DNA of 64,000 nucleotides from Lichenicoccus roseus (lineage in GTDB: Bacteria > Pseudomonadota > Alphaproteobacteria > Acetobacterales > Acetobacteraceae): NCBI RefSeq assembly GCF_005844085.1, contig NZ_VCDI01000007.1:122004-186003 (forward strand), in the 5' to 3' direction. Position 1 is the stretch's first letter. Each line of letters opens with the position of its first letter. Under the pieces are notes generated by a model. It ran no database searches, was not told where the DNA came from, and saw nothing but the letters and a program-made list of their open reading frames with translations. Both the position numbers and the translations under genes were made by a program. This document shows, piece by piece, positions 11,788 to 22,690 of the stretch.

Positions 11788-12821
11788 GCGCGGCCGAAGC
11801 GCCGCCGGACTTCGACGAAGCGGCGCTGGCGCGGTGGCTCGACGCCAGCCTCGATGGCTTCGACGGCCCGATCGTCGTGACCAAATTCGCCGGTGGCCAG
11901 TCGAACCCGACCTACCGCATCGACGCCGCCAGCGGTCCGCTGGTGCTGCGCCGGCGGCCGTTCGGGCCGACGCTGCCCTCCGCCCACGCCGTCGACCGCG
12001 AATACCGGCTGATCTCGGCGCTGCATCCGGCGGGCCTGCCGGTGGCCCGACCACTCGCCTTCTGCACCGACGACGGCGTGATCGGCGCGATGTTCTACGT
12101 GATGCAGTACGTCGAGGGGCGCATCTTCTGGGACGCCAGCTTGCCGGAACTTCCCGCGCCGGATCGTCGCGACATCCATGAGGAGGCAATCCGGGCTTTG
12201 GCCCGCCTGCACGCGATCGATCCGGCCATGATCGGGCTGCAGGGGTTCGGCCGGCCGGGCAACTATTTCGCCCGTCAGGTCGAGCGCTGGACCCGGCAAT
12301 ATCGCGCCGCGCAGACCACCACGATAGAGCCGGTCGAGCGCCTGATCGAGTGGCTGCCGCGTACCATTCCGGCGCAGACGCGCAGCGCGATCATCCATGG
12401 CGACTACCGGCTCGACAACCTGATCTTCGATCCCGCGCGCCCTGTCGTGCGTGCGATGCTCGACTGGGAGCTCGCCACCATCGGCGATCCGCTCGCGGAC
12501 TTCGCCTATCTCGCCATGAACTGGACGATGCCGGCGGATGGCCGCTCCGGACTGGCCGGGATCGATCTCGGTGAAGCCGGCATTCCGGATCTCGACGAGG
12601 CGGTGGCGCTGTATTGCGCCGAGACCGGTCGCGACCGCCTGCCCGACCTGCACTGGTATTTCGCCTACAACCTGTTCCGCCTGGTCGGCATCGTGCAGGG
12701 CATACGCAGGCGCATCATCGACGGCAACGCGTCGAGCGCCCAGGCAGAGGCGGCAGCGGCGCGAATCATGCCCCTCGCCGACGCGGCATGGCGCGAGGCG
12801 CGTCTCGCGGGAGCGCATTGA
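11784..12821 (+). CDS. APH-family hydroxyacyl-CoA kinase-like protein (LvaA/ACAD10-like)
   Basis: A 345-residue phosphotransferase with an aminoglycoside-kinase fold. The nucleotide-pocket loop is [13 protein letters not shown] (about residues 34-46), the catalytic loop is HGDYRLDN (205-212), and the metal site is [11 protein letters not shown] (226-235). It is coupled to the upstream dehydrogenase by ATGA and followed 2 bases later by an SDR. Members next to ACAD10/11-type dehydrogenases phosphorylate the hydroxyl of 4-hydroxyacyl-CoA, not antibiotics. No LvaB-like small partner is visible nearby. Confidence 0.85.
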   Translation: MSAAEAPPDFDEAALARWLDASLDGFDGPIVVTKFAGGQSNPTYRIDAASGPLVLRRRPFGPTLPSAHAVDREYRLISALHPAGLPVARPLAFCTDDGVIGAMFYVMQYVEGRIFWDASLPELPAPDRRDIHEEAIRALARLHAIDPAMIGLQGFGRPGNYFARQVERWTRQYRAAQTTTIEPVERLIEWLPRTIPAQTRSAIIHGDYRLDNLIFDPARPVVRAMLDWELATIGDPLADFAYLAMNWTMPADGRSGLAGIDLGEAGIPDLDEAVALYCAETGRDRLPDLHWYFAYNLFRLVGIVQGIRRRIIDGNASSAQAEAAAARIMPLADAAWREARLAGAH

Positions 12822-12823
12822 GC

Positions 12824-13588
12824 ATGGATCTGTTCGACCTCGAGGGTAAGGTCGCCATCGTCACCGGCTCGACTCGCGGCATCGGGCGGGCGATCGCCGA
12901 GGCGCTGGCGGAGGCGGGCGCACGGGTGGTGATCTCGAGCCGCAGGCAGGATGCCTGCGACGATGTCGCCGGCGCCATCAATGCGCGACATGGCGAAGGC
13001 CGGGCGGTGGCGGTGGCGGCAAGCATCTCGTCCAAGGACGCGCTGCGGTCACTGGTCGGGCAGGCGGTCGCGGCGTTCGGGCAGATCGACATCCTGGTCT
13101 GCAACGCCGCGTCGAACCCGTACTACGGCCCGATGGCGGGCATCTCGGACCAGCAGTTCCGCAAGATCCTCGACAACAACGTGCTCTCCAACCACTGGCT
13201 GATCGGCATGGTGGCGCCTGGCATGATCGCCCGTCGCGACGGCGCGATCATCGTGATCTCCTCTATCGCCGGCCTCACCGGCTCGGCCAGCATCGGCGCC
13301 TACGGCATCTCGAAGGCGGCCGACTTCCAGCTGGTGCGCAACCTCTGCGTCGAGTACGGCCAGCATAATCTGCGTATCAATGCGGTGGCGCCCGGCGTCA
13401 TCCGCACCGACTTCGCGCGCGCACTCTGGGAAGATCCGGTTGCCGAGGCGGCCTTGAACCGTGCCAACCCGATGCGCCGCATCGGCGAGCCCGACGATGT
13501 GGCCGGCGTCGCCGTATTCCTGGCCTCGCGCGCCGGCGCCTACGTCAACGGCCAGGTCATCGTCGTCGACGGTGGCGGAACGATCTGA
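12824..13588 (+). CDS. Short-chain dehydrogenase/reductase
   Basis: A 254-residue classical SDR. The NAD(P) motif is VTGSTRGIGRAIAEAL (about residues 12-27), CNAAS follows the NNAG position, and the catalytic triad is Ser in VISSIAG with YGISK (Tyr and Lys). The C-terminal VNGQVIVVDGGGTI is typical of the FabG/3-oxoacyl reductase group. It lies in the acyl-CoA operon between the APH kinase and the hydratase/dehydrogenase, so a hydroxyacyl-CoA or alcohol intermediate is the likely substrate. The cofactor preference cannot be fixed from the sequence. Confidence 0.9.
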   Translation: MDLFDLEGKVAIVTGSTRGIGRAIAEALAEAGARVVISSRRQDACDDVAGAINARHGEGRAVAVAASISSKDALRSLVGQAVAAFGQIDILVCNAASNPYYGPMAGISDQQFRKILDNNVLSNHWLIGMVAPGMIARRDGAIIVISSIAGLTGSASIGAYGISKAADFQLVRNLCVEYGQHNLRINAVAPGVIRTDFARALWEDPVAEAALNRANPMRRIGEPDDVAGVAVFLASRAGAYVNGQVIVVDGGGTI

Positions 13589-13605
13589 GCAGGCTGGAGC
13601 CGACC

Positions 13606-15630
<2,025 letters not shown>

Positions 15631-15797
15631 CGTCGGCTGGTGCATCAAGTTCCGGCGATCTGGTCTGGTCCGGCGCCGACATACCGACTATTCTAAATTG
15701 TAGCCGGGGCGACACCGGTGCAGCAGGGAGATGGCCACCATGGGCGAGTGCGCGGCAACGTCCGCTTCGGGTTCGACAATGCAGCCGGAGAGAGAAG

Positions 15798-17438
15798 ATG
15801 GCGCTGCGGTTCGTTGAACGGGCCGCGGAAGCCCATGATTTCCCGCTGACGATCCGGCATCTGCTCGATACCTCGCTGGTCACCGCCGCGGACCAGGAGA
15901 TCGTCTACCGCGACGAGGTCCGGATCACCTACCGGACGTTCCACGAGCGCCTCGGACGACTGGCCAGCGCGCTGACTGCCCTTGGCGCTGCCGAGGGCAT
16001 GACCATCGGCGTGCTGGACTGGGACAGTCATCGCTATCTCGAATGCTACTTCGCGATCCCGATGATCGGCGCGGTGCTGCAGACGGTGAACGTGCGGCTG
16101 CCGCCGGCACAGGTCGCCGAGACCATCAACCGCGCCGGTGCCGAGATCCTGCTGGTGCATCGCGACTTCCTGCCGCTGGTCGAGGCTCTGCGCGGCGCAT
16201 TGCCGAACGTGCGCGCGATCGTGGCCCTGATGGACGGCGATGCGGCACCCCCCGACTACGCCGCGGGCGAATACGAACGGCTGCTGCAGGATGCCGATCC
16301 TGACTTCGAATTCCGTGACTTCGACGAGAACGCGATGGCGACGCTGTTCTTTACCACCGGCACCACCGGCAGCCCGAAGGCGGTCTGCTTCACGCACCGC
16401 CAGATCGTGCTGCATGCCATCGTCGCCAACGGTCCGTTCGGCGGCCTGCACAGTCGAGGGTTCGGCGCCGACGACGTGTACATGCCGCTGACGCCGATGT
16501 TCCATGTGCATGCCTGGGGCATGCCTTACGTCGCCACCATGCTCGGCGTGAAGCAGGTGTATGCCGGGCGCTACGATCCCGACACCATCCTCGACCTGCG
16601 CGCGCGCGAGGGCGTCACCTTCTCGCACTGCGTTCCGACCATCCTGCAGATGGTGCTGGCGGCGGCCGATCGCCGCGGCGCCGACCTCGCCGGCTGGCTG
16701 ATGACCATCGGCGGCTCGGCCTTGACCCAGGCGCTGTGCCGGGAGGGACGACGCCGTGGCATGGAACTGGTCAGCGGCTACGGCATGTCGGAAACCGCAC
16801 CGCTGCTCACGGTCTCGCGGCCGCGACGGGAAGGCGGCAGCGACGAGGTCGAGGCGCTGACCATGGCAGGCGTACCGGTACCGCTGGTCTCGGTCCGCGT
16901 GGTCGACGAGACCATGCGCGACGTGCCGGCGGACGGCGTCAGTCGCGGCGAACTGGTGATACGGGCGCCCTGGCTGACCGGCTGCTATGTCGGCGACACC
17001 CGCGCATCCGACGCGCTCTGGCGCGGCGGCTGGCTGCATACGCAGGATGTCGCGACCTTGAACCGCGAAGGCTACGTACAGATACGCGACCGGCTCAAGG
17101 ACGTCATCAAGACCGGCGGCGAGTGGCTCTGCTCGGTGACGCTGGAGGACATGATCGCCGACCTGCCCGGCATCGAACAGGTAGCCGTGATCGGCGTCCC
17201 GCATCCGCACTGGGGTGAGCGGCCGCTCGGCGTGGTGGTTGCGGTGGCGGGACATACCGTCACGCTGGAGCAGGTCAACCAGCGCCTGGACAGCGCGATC
17301 GCCTCCGGGGAAGTCAGCCGATACGCCCGCCTCGAATCCCTCGAGCTTGTCGAGACCATGCCGAAGACCAGCGTCGGCAAGGTCGACAAGAAGGCCCTGC
17401 GGGCACTCTACGCCGCCCCCCCGGTGGCATCCGCATGA
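15798..17438 (+). CDS. Fatty-acid/acyl-CoA ligase (AMP-binding)
   Basis: A 546-residue adenylate-forming enzyme that activates a carboxylic acid to its CoA thioester. The P-loop-like signature is FFTTGTTGSPKAVCFTHRQ (about residues 182-200), followed by SGYGMSETAP and the A8 region LKDVIKTGGEW, with the catalytic C-terminal Lys in PKTSVGKVDKKAL. It resembles medium-chain and aromatic acyl-CoA ligases (DMSP-ligase/AlkK group). A gap of 167 bases separates it from the upstream gene, so it may have its own promoter. Its stop overlaps the start of the thioesterase gene. It would play the role LvaE has in levulinate use. Confidence 0.92.
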   Translation: MALRFVERAAEAHDFPLTIRHLLDTSLVTAADQEIVYRDEVRITYRTFHERLGRLASALTALGAAEGMTIGVLDWDSHRYLECYFAIPMIGAVLQTVNVRLPPAQVAETINRAGAEILLVHRDFLPLVEALRGALPNVRAIVALMDGDAAPPDYAAGEYERLLQDADPDFEFRDFDENAMATLFFTTGTTGSPKAVCFTHRQIVLHAIVANGPFGGLHSRGFGADDVYMPLTPMFHVHAWGMPYVATMLGVKQVYAGRYDPDTILDLRAREGVTFSHCVPTILQMVLAAADRRGADLAGWLMTIGGSALTQALCREGRRRGMELVSGYGMSETAPLLTVSRPRREGGSDEVEALTMAGVPVPLVSVRVVDETMRDVPADGVSRGELVIRAPWLTGCYVGDTRASDALWRGGWLHTQDVATLNREGYVQIRDRLKDVIKTGGEWLCSVTLEDMIADLPGIEQVAVIGVPHPHWGERPLGVVVAVAGHTVTLEQVNQRLDSAIASGEVSRYARLESLELVETMPKTSVGKVDKKALRALYAAPPVASA

Positions 17439-17905
17439 GCCGGCCCGGGTTCCGCCCGCGCACCGCCTATCGGCGCTGGCACCCGATCGTGACCCGCTGG
17501 AACGACAACGACGCCTACGGGCATGTCAACAATGCCGTCTATTACATCTGGTACGACAGCGCGGTGAATGCGGTGCTGATCGAGACGGGACTGCTCGATA
17601 TCGCGAATGGCGACACGCGAACCTTCGCCGTGGCGTCGGAATGCCGCTACGCCTTTCCCCTCGCCTATCCGGAGCCGGTCGCCATCGGGCTTTCGCTGCA
17701 GGCCATCGGTCGCTCCAGCCTCACCTGGCAGCTCGGCGCCTTCCGCGACGGTGTCGCCGAGGCAGCCGCGGAAGGCAGCTTCGTGCAGGTCTGCGTCGAT
17801 CGCGCGACGCAACGGCCGGTGGCGGTCCCGCAAGGCTGGCGGGAGCGGCTCGATGCTTTCCTATCCGAACTTCCTGCCGAACCGGAGAACGCCGCATGGA
17901 CCTGA
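17435..17905 (+). CDS. Hotdog-fold acyl-CoA thioesterase
   Basis: A 156-residue protein of the 4-hydroxybenzoyl-CoA thioesterase/YbgC type. The family signature is RWNDNDAYGHVNNAVYYIWY, with the catalytic aspartate in it, and the protein forms one hotdog domain. It overlaps the ligase gene by four bases and the next acyl-CoA dehydrogenase gene by ten. A thioesterase inside a degradation operon usually frees CoA from dead-end or overloaded intermediates. Confidence 0.9.
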   Translation: MSRPGFRPRTAYRRWHPIVTRWNDNDAYGHVNNAVYYIWYDSAVNAVLIETGLLDIANGDTRTFAVASECRYAFPLAYPEPVAIGLSLQAIGRSSLTWQLGAFRDGVAEAAAEGSFVQVCVDRATQRPVAVPQGWRERLDAFLSELPAEPENAAWT

Positions 17906-19095
17906 ACTTCACCCCGCAGGAGGAGACCTTCCGCGAGGAGGTGCAGCATTTCCTCGCGGAGCGCCTGCCGCCGCGCACCGCCGACAAGGTGCGCACCAAC
18001 AAGCGGCTGACGCGCGACGACCTGGTCGAGTGGCACGCCATCCTCAACGAGCGCGGCTGGCTGGCGGGACACTGGCCGGTCGAGCATGGCGGACCCGGCT
18101 GGAGCGTCGCCGAGCGCTACATCTTCGACTACGAGACGGCGCGGGCGCACGCTCCCCGCATCATCGCATTCGGGGTCAACATGCTGGGTCCGGTGCTGAT
18201 CAAGTACGGCAGCGAGGCCCAGCAGAAATACTACCTGCCGCGCATCCTCGACGGCAGCGACTGGTGGTGCCAGGGCTATTCGGAGCCCGGCGCCGGCTCC
18301 GATCTCGCCAGCCTGCGCATGAGCGCGGTGCGCGACGGCGACCACTACGTGCTCAACGGCCAGAAGACCTGGACCACGCTGGGCCACTACGCCAACAGGA
18401 TCTTCTGCCTGGTGCGCACCGATCCGGCGGCCGCGAAGAAGCAGCAGGGCATCTCGTTCATCCTGGTCGACATGAACTCGCCGGGCATCGAGATCCGCCC
18501 GATCATCACGCTCGACGGCGAGCACGAGGTCAACGAGGTGTTCTTCACCGACGTGCGTGTTCCGGTCGAGAACCGGGTCGGCGAGGAGAACCACGGCTGG
18601 ACCTACGCGAAATACCTGCTGACCTACGAGCGCACCAATATCGCTGGCATCGGCGGCTCGGTCGCAGCACTCGACTGGTTGCGCCGGATTGCGAACCAGC
18701 AGATGCAGGACGGCCGGCCGCTCGCGCGGGATCCGTATTTCGCGGCGCGCATGGCGCGTGTCGAGATCGACCTCGAGAACATGAAGACGACCAACCTGCG
18801 CGTGCTCGCAGCCGCCTCCCACGGCGGCGCGCCGGAGGCGGAGAGTTCGATGCTGAAGATACGCGGCACCGAGATCCGCCAGGAGCTCACCAGCCTGACC
18901 CGCCGGGCCCTCGGACCGTACGCCCAGCCCTTCGTGCCGGAAGCGCTGGACGCCGACTACAACGGCGAGCCGATCGGCCCCGACTACGCGGCTCCGGTGG
19001 CGGCGGAGTATTTCAACAACCGCAAGCTCTCGATCTTCGGCGGCTCCAACGAGATCCAGCGCAGCATCATCGCCAAGACCATGCTCGGGCTCTGA
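17896..19095 (+). CDS. Acyl-CoA dehydrogenase, large-subunit (PimC-like)
   Basis: A 399-residue dehydrogenase that starts MDLNFTPQEETFREEVQHFL, as in the large subunit of pimeloyl-CoA dehydrogenase. The FAD/substrate motif is YSEPGAGSDLASL, followed by VLNGQKTWTT, and the catalytic glutamate is kept in FGGSNEIQRSIIAKTMLGL at the C-terminus. It is followed by a second, shorter dehydrogenase lacking that motif. Such pairs act as alpha2beta2 enzymes on bulky or dicarboxylic acyl-CoAs (PimCD; FadE28-FadE29 of sterol degradation). This supports a ring-derived or branched substrate. Confidence 0.9.
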   Translation: MDLNFTPQEETFREEVQHFLAERLPPRTADKVRTNKRLTRDDLVEWHAILNERGWLAGHWPVEHGGPGWSVAERYIFDYETARAHAPRIIAFGVNMLGPVLIKYGSEAQQKYYLPRILDGSDWWCQGYSEPGAGSDLASLRMSAVRDGDHYVLNGQKTWTTLGHYANRIFCLVRTDPAAAKKQQGISFILVDMNSPGIEIRPIITLDGEHEVNEVFFTDVRVPVENRVGEENHGWTYAKYLLTYERTNIAGIGGSVAALDWLRRIANQQMQDGRPLARDPYFAARMARVEIDLENMKTTNLRVLAAASHGGAPEAESSMLKIRGTEIRQELTSLTRRALGPYAQPFVPEALDADYNGEPIGPDYAAPVAAEYFNNRKLSIFGGSNEIQRSIIAKTMLGL

Positions 19096-19117
19096 AGCCC
19101 CGCCGAGGCACCAGACA

Positions 19118-20242
19118 ATGGATTTCGATCTGACGGACGACCGCCGCATGCTGGCGGACACGCTCGGCCGCTACCTCGGCGACCGCTACGGCTTCAGCGA
19201 GCGCACCCGCATCGCCGGTTCCGAGGAGGGGTTCAGCCGCACCAGCTGGCAGGATCTCGCCGGGCTCGGCGTGATCGGCGCGCTGTTCGGCGAGGCGGCC
19301 GGCGGCTATGGCGGCGCCGGCTTCGACCTCCACACCGTCTTCGAGCAGCTGGGCCGCTCGCTGGTGGTGGAGCCGTTCCTCGGCACCTTGCTGGCCGGCA
19401 AGGTGCTGGAAGCAGCCGGCGGCCAGCAGGCGCTGCTTGACGAGGTGATCGCCGGCACCCGGCTGGTCACTGCGGCGCTCTACGAGGCGGAGGGCCGCTA
19501 CGATCCGCTGCACGTCGGCACGCGCGCCACCGCGCGGGAGGGCGGCTACGTGCTGACCGGCGGCAAGGCGGTGGTGCCGCAACTCGCCGCCGCGGACGTC
19601 ATCCTGCTGAGCGCGAAGCTGGAGGACGGCCTGGCCCTGTTCCTGCTGCCGCGATCGGCGCCGGGCGTCACCATCCGCGAATACGGTTTCGTCGAGGGCG
19701 GGCGGGGTGGTGAGTTGCTGCTGCAGGATGTCGTCCTCGATGCCGACGCGCGCATCGGCGCCGGCCATTCCGCGCAGGAGCTGATCGAGCACGCCGTCGC
19801 GGCGGGTATCGTGGCGCTGGCGTCCGAGGCTGTCGGCATCATGGAGTTCGCGCGTGACGCCACCCTCGACTACCTGCGCACGCGCACCCAGTTCGGCGTC
19901 CCGATCGGCAAGTTCCAGGCCCTGCAGCACCGCATGGCCACCGTCCTGCTGGAGATCGAACAGGCGCGCTCGGCGACCATCAACGCGGCAGCGAGCCTGG
20001 GCGGCGACCGGCTGTCACGGGAGCGGGCCGTCTCGGCAGCCAAGTTCACCATCGGCCGGGTCGGCACGCTGGTGGCCGAGGAGGCGATCCAGATGCATGG
20101 CGGCATCGGCATGACGTGGGAGCTGCCACTGCCGCACTATGCCAAGCGGCTCACCATGATCGACCATCAACTCGGCGACGAGGACTACCATCTCGTTCGC
20201 TACATACGCCTCGGCGAAGCTGCCGGCGCGGAGGCCGCATGA
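19118..20242 (+). CDS. Acyl-CoA dehydrogenase, small-subunit (PimD-like)
   Basis: A 374-residue partner of the preceding enzyme, starting MDFDLTDDRRMLADTLGRYL. It keeps the ACAD fold and FAD region (RTRTQFGVPIGKFQALQHRM; EAIQMHGGIGMTWELPLPHY) but ends in HYAKRLTMIDHQLGDEDYHL, without the EGTxEIQR glutamate. The missing catalytic base fits a subunit that works only with the large one. It is joined to the following SDR by ATGA overlap, so the whole block is one operon. Confidence 0.88.
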   Translation: MDFDLTDDRRMLADTLGRYLGDRYGFSERTRIAGSEEGFSRTSWQDLAGLGVIGALFGEAAGGYGGAGFDLHTVFEQLGRSLVVEPFLGTLLAGKVLEAAGGQQALLDEVIAGTRLVTAALYEAEGRYDPLHVGTRATAREGGYVLTGGKAVVPQLAAADVILLSAKLEDGLALFLLPRSAPGVTIREYGFVEGGRGGELLLQDVVLDADARIGAGHSAQELIEHAVAAGIVALASEAVGIMEFARDATLDYLRTRTQFGVPIGKFQALQHRMATVLLEIEQARSATINAAASLGGDRLSRERAVSAAKFTIGRVGTLVAEEAIQMHGGIGMTWELPLPHYAKRLTMIDHQLGDEDYHLVRYIRLGEAAGAEAA

Positions 20243-21117
20243 CCAGTCAAATCCGTCTCCTCGACCGCACCGCCGTGATCACCGGCGCGGCCGGCGGCAT
20301 CGGCCGCGCCATTGCGGAAAGCCTGGCCCGGCGTGGCTGCAACCTGGCGCTGGCGGACATCGACGCCAAGGGGCTCGAAGTCACCGCGCGGACCATGGCG
20401 GCCAGCGGCGTGCGGGTCAGCACCCACCGGCTGGACGTGTCCGACGCCGAGGCGATCGCCGCCCTGCCCGCACAGGTGCTGGCATCGCACCCGGGGGTCG
20501 ACCTGCTGTTCAACAACGCCGGCGTGGCCCTCGGCGGAAGTTTCGAGGATGTCTCGGAACGGGATTTCGACTGGCTGCTCTCGATCAACCTGCAGGGCGT
20601 GGTCCGCATGACGCGCGCCTTCCTGCCGCTGTTGCGGCGCTCCGACGATGCAAGGCTGGTCAATCTGTCGAGCCTGTTCGGCCTGATCGCGCCACCTGGC
20701 CAGACCGCGTACGCGGCAAGCAAGTTCGCGGTGCGCGGATTTTCGGAATCGCTGCGCCACGAACTGGCGGGCAGCAGCGTCGGCGTGACGGTGGTGCATC
20801 CCGGCGGCGTCAACACCGCGATCGCCCGCAACGCACGCATCCACGCCAATGCGTCGCCGCAGGAGATCGAGCGCTCCCGCGTGCTGTTCCAGCGCGCGTT
20901 GACCATGCCGCCGCAGGTGGCGGGCGAGATCATCGTCCGCGCGGTGGAGCGGCGCCGGGCCCGCATCCTGGTCGGCCGCGATGCCAGGATCGCGGCGACG
21001 CTCGAGCGCCTCGCCCCGATATCGCACTGGCGCCTGCTCGAGCGGATCTCGAAATCGAAGGCATCGAGACGACCGCCGGCCACACGATCGGGCCGCCCGG
21101 CCAGGACAGGCGCATGA
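20239..21117 (+). CDS. Short-chain dehydrogenase/reductase
   Basis: A 292-residue SDR. The cofactor motif is ITGAAGGIGRAIAESLARRG; Asp in LALADIDAKG after the second strand suggests NAD preference. NNAGVALGG follows, and the triad is LSSLFG with YAASK. The last 40 residues form a basic tail, as in SDRs of monooxygenase operons that oxidise alcohols to ketones. It overlaps both neighbours by ATGA and directly precedes the Baeyer-Villiger enzyme, so making the ketone for that enzyme is a natural role (inference). Confidence 0.9.
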   Translation: MTSQIRLLDRTAVITGAAGGIGRAIAESLARRGCNLALADIDAKGLEVTARTMAASGVRVSTHRLDVSDAEAIAALPAQVLASHPGVDLLFNNAGVALGGSFEDVSERDFDWLLSINLQGVVRMTRAFLPLLRRSDDARLVNLSSLFGLIAPPGQTAYAASKFAVRGFSESLRHELAGSSVGVTVVHPGGVNTAIARNARIHANASPQEIERSRVLFQRALTMPPQVAGEIIVRAVERRRARILVGRDARIAATLERLAPISHWRLLERISKSKASRRPPATRSGRPARTGA

Positions 21118-22643
21118 GTGCCGCAGCGAACGTTGCCCGTGATGCATCGACCGCCGAGGTCGAGCATCTCGATGTCATCATCATCGGCGCCGGCCTGTCG
21201 GGTATCGGCGCCGCGTGCCATCTGCAGCGTCGCTGTCCGGGCAAGAGCTTCACCATCCTGGAGGCGCGCGAGAGGTCGGGCGGCACCTGGGACCTGTTCC
21301 GCTATCCGGGGGTGCGCTCGGACTCCGACATGTACACGCTCGGCTACAGCTTCCGGCCCTGGCGCGAGCCGAAGTCGATTGCCGATGGCGCATCGATCCT
21401 GGCCTACGTGCGCGACACGGCACGGGAGTTCGGGATCGACCGGCATATCCGCTACCGGCAGCGGGCGGTGCGCGCGGCGTGGTCGTCCGCCGAGGCGCGC
21501 TGGACCCTCGACGTGGAAACCGGTGACACCACGACCCGCTACAGCTGCAATTTCCTGCTGACCTGCAGCGGCTACTACGACTATTCGGGTGGCTACACGC
21601 CGGATTTTCCGGGCATGGACAGGTTCTCGGGCAGGATCGTGCATCCGCAGGCCTGGCCACAGGATCTCGACCATGCCGGCAAGCGGATCGTGGTGATCGG
21701 CAGCGGCGCCACCGCGGTCACCCTGGTGCCGGCGCTGGCGGCGCGCGCTGCCCACGTCACCATGCTGCAGCGTTCGCCGACCTACGTGGTGTCGCTGCCG
21801 TCCGAGGATGCCCTCGCCAACAAGCTGCGCGACAGGTTGCCGGCGTCCATCGCCTACAGCCTGATCCGCTGGCGCAACGTGCTGATCGGGAGCTTCTTCT
21901 ACAACCGGATGCGCAAGAAGCCGGCGGAGGCGAAAGCCCGCATCATCGGCATGATCCGCCGCCAGCTCGGGGCCGACTTCGATGTCGAGACGCACTTCAC
22001 CCCGAACTACAACCCCTGGGACCAGCGTCTCTGCCTGGTGCCGGATTCCGACCTGTTCCGTGTCCTGCGGAAGAAGCAGGCGGATGTCGTCACCGACCAT
22101 ATCGAGGAGTTCACCCCGGACGGCATTCGCCTTCGTTCGGGCCGCGTGCTGGAAACCGATCTGGTGGTGACCGCGACAGGCCTTCGCCTGCAGATGCTCG
22201 GCGGCATGCGGATCAGCGTCGATGGCCGGCCGGTCGACCTCGCCCATACCACCGCCTATCGCGGCGTGATGTACAGCGACGTGCCCAACCTCGCGACCTC
22301 GTTCGGCTACACCAATGCCTCCTGGACGCTGAAGTGCGACCTCACCTGCGACTATGTCTGCCGGCTGCTCAACATCATGGACCGGCGCGGCTATGTCGCG
22401 GCAACGCCCCGGCTGCGCGGACGCGACCAGGGTGCGCATCCGCTGGTGGATTTCACCTCGGGCTACATCCAGCGCGGGATCGGACTGTTTCCATCGCAGG
22501 GCGCCCGCCGGCCCTGGCGGCTGCGCCAGAACTACCTGCTGGACCGGCTCGACTTCCGGTTCCGCCCGATCGAGGACGGCACCATGGCCTTCACCCGGCG
22601 CGCCAGGAAGCAGTGGGGGCGCAAGCGACGCGCTGCCTCCTGA
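21114..22643 (+). CDS. Baeyer-Villiger flavin monooxygenase
   Basis: A 509-residue FAD/NADPH enzyme that inserts oxygen next to a ketone to give an ester or lactone. The FAD motif is IIIGAGLSGIGAACHL (residues 22-37). The Baeyer-Villiger fingerprint FxGxxxHxxxWP is kept exactly as FSGRIVHPQAWP (171-182), directly followed by the NADPH motif VIGSGATAV. RYPGVRSDSDMYTLGYSF is shared with EthA-like and flavin-containing monooxygenases. It is the last gene of the TetR-controlled acyl-CoA operon. The substrate is unknown; the company of PimCD-like and LvaAC-like genes suggests a cyclic or branched ketone. Confidence 0.92.
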   Translation: MSAAANVARDASTAEVEHLDVIIIGAGLSGIGAACHLQRRCPGKSFTILEARERSGGTWDLFRYPGVRSDSDMYTLGYSFRPWREPKSIADGASILAYVRDTAREFGIDRHIRYRQRAVRAAWSSAEARWTLDVETGDTTTRYSCNFLLTCSGYYDYSGGYTPDFPGMDRFSGRIVHPQAWPQDLDHAGKRIVVIGSGATAVTLVPALAARAAHVTMLQRSPTYVVSLPSEDALANKLRDRLPASIAYSLIRWRNVLIGSFFYNRMRKKPAEAKARIIGMIRRQLGADFDVETHFTPNYNPWDQRLCLVPDSDLFRVLRKKQADVVTDHIEEFTPDGIRLRSGRVLETDLVVTATGLRLQMLGGMRISVDGRPVDLAHTTAYRGVMYSDVPNLATSFGYTNASWTLKCDLTCDYVCRLLNIMDRRGYVAATPRLRGRDQGAHPLVDFTSGYIQRGIGLFPSQGARRPWRLRQNYLLDRLDFRFRPIEDGTMAFTRRARKQWGRKRRAAS

Positions 22644-22690
22644 AGCCTCGGTAGCTGGTATCGCGCCGCCTCGGGTGGCAGCCTGACGTC

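Noticed and set aside
11784..12821. Aminoglycoside resistance kinase
   Set aside because: The fold and HGD motif are those of aminoglycoside phosphotransferases, but coupling to an ACAD10/11-type dehydrogenase inside a CoA operon fits a metabolic kinase.
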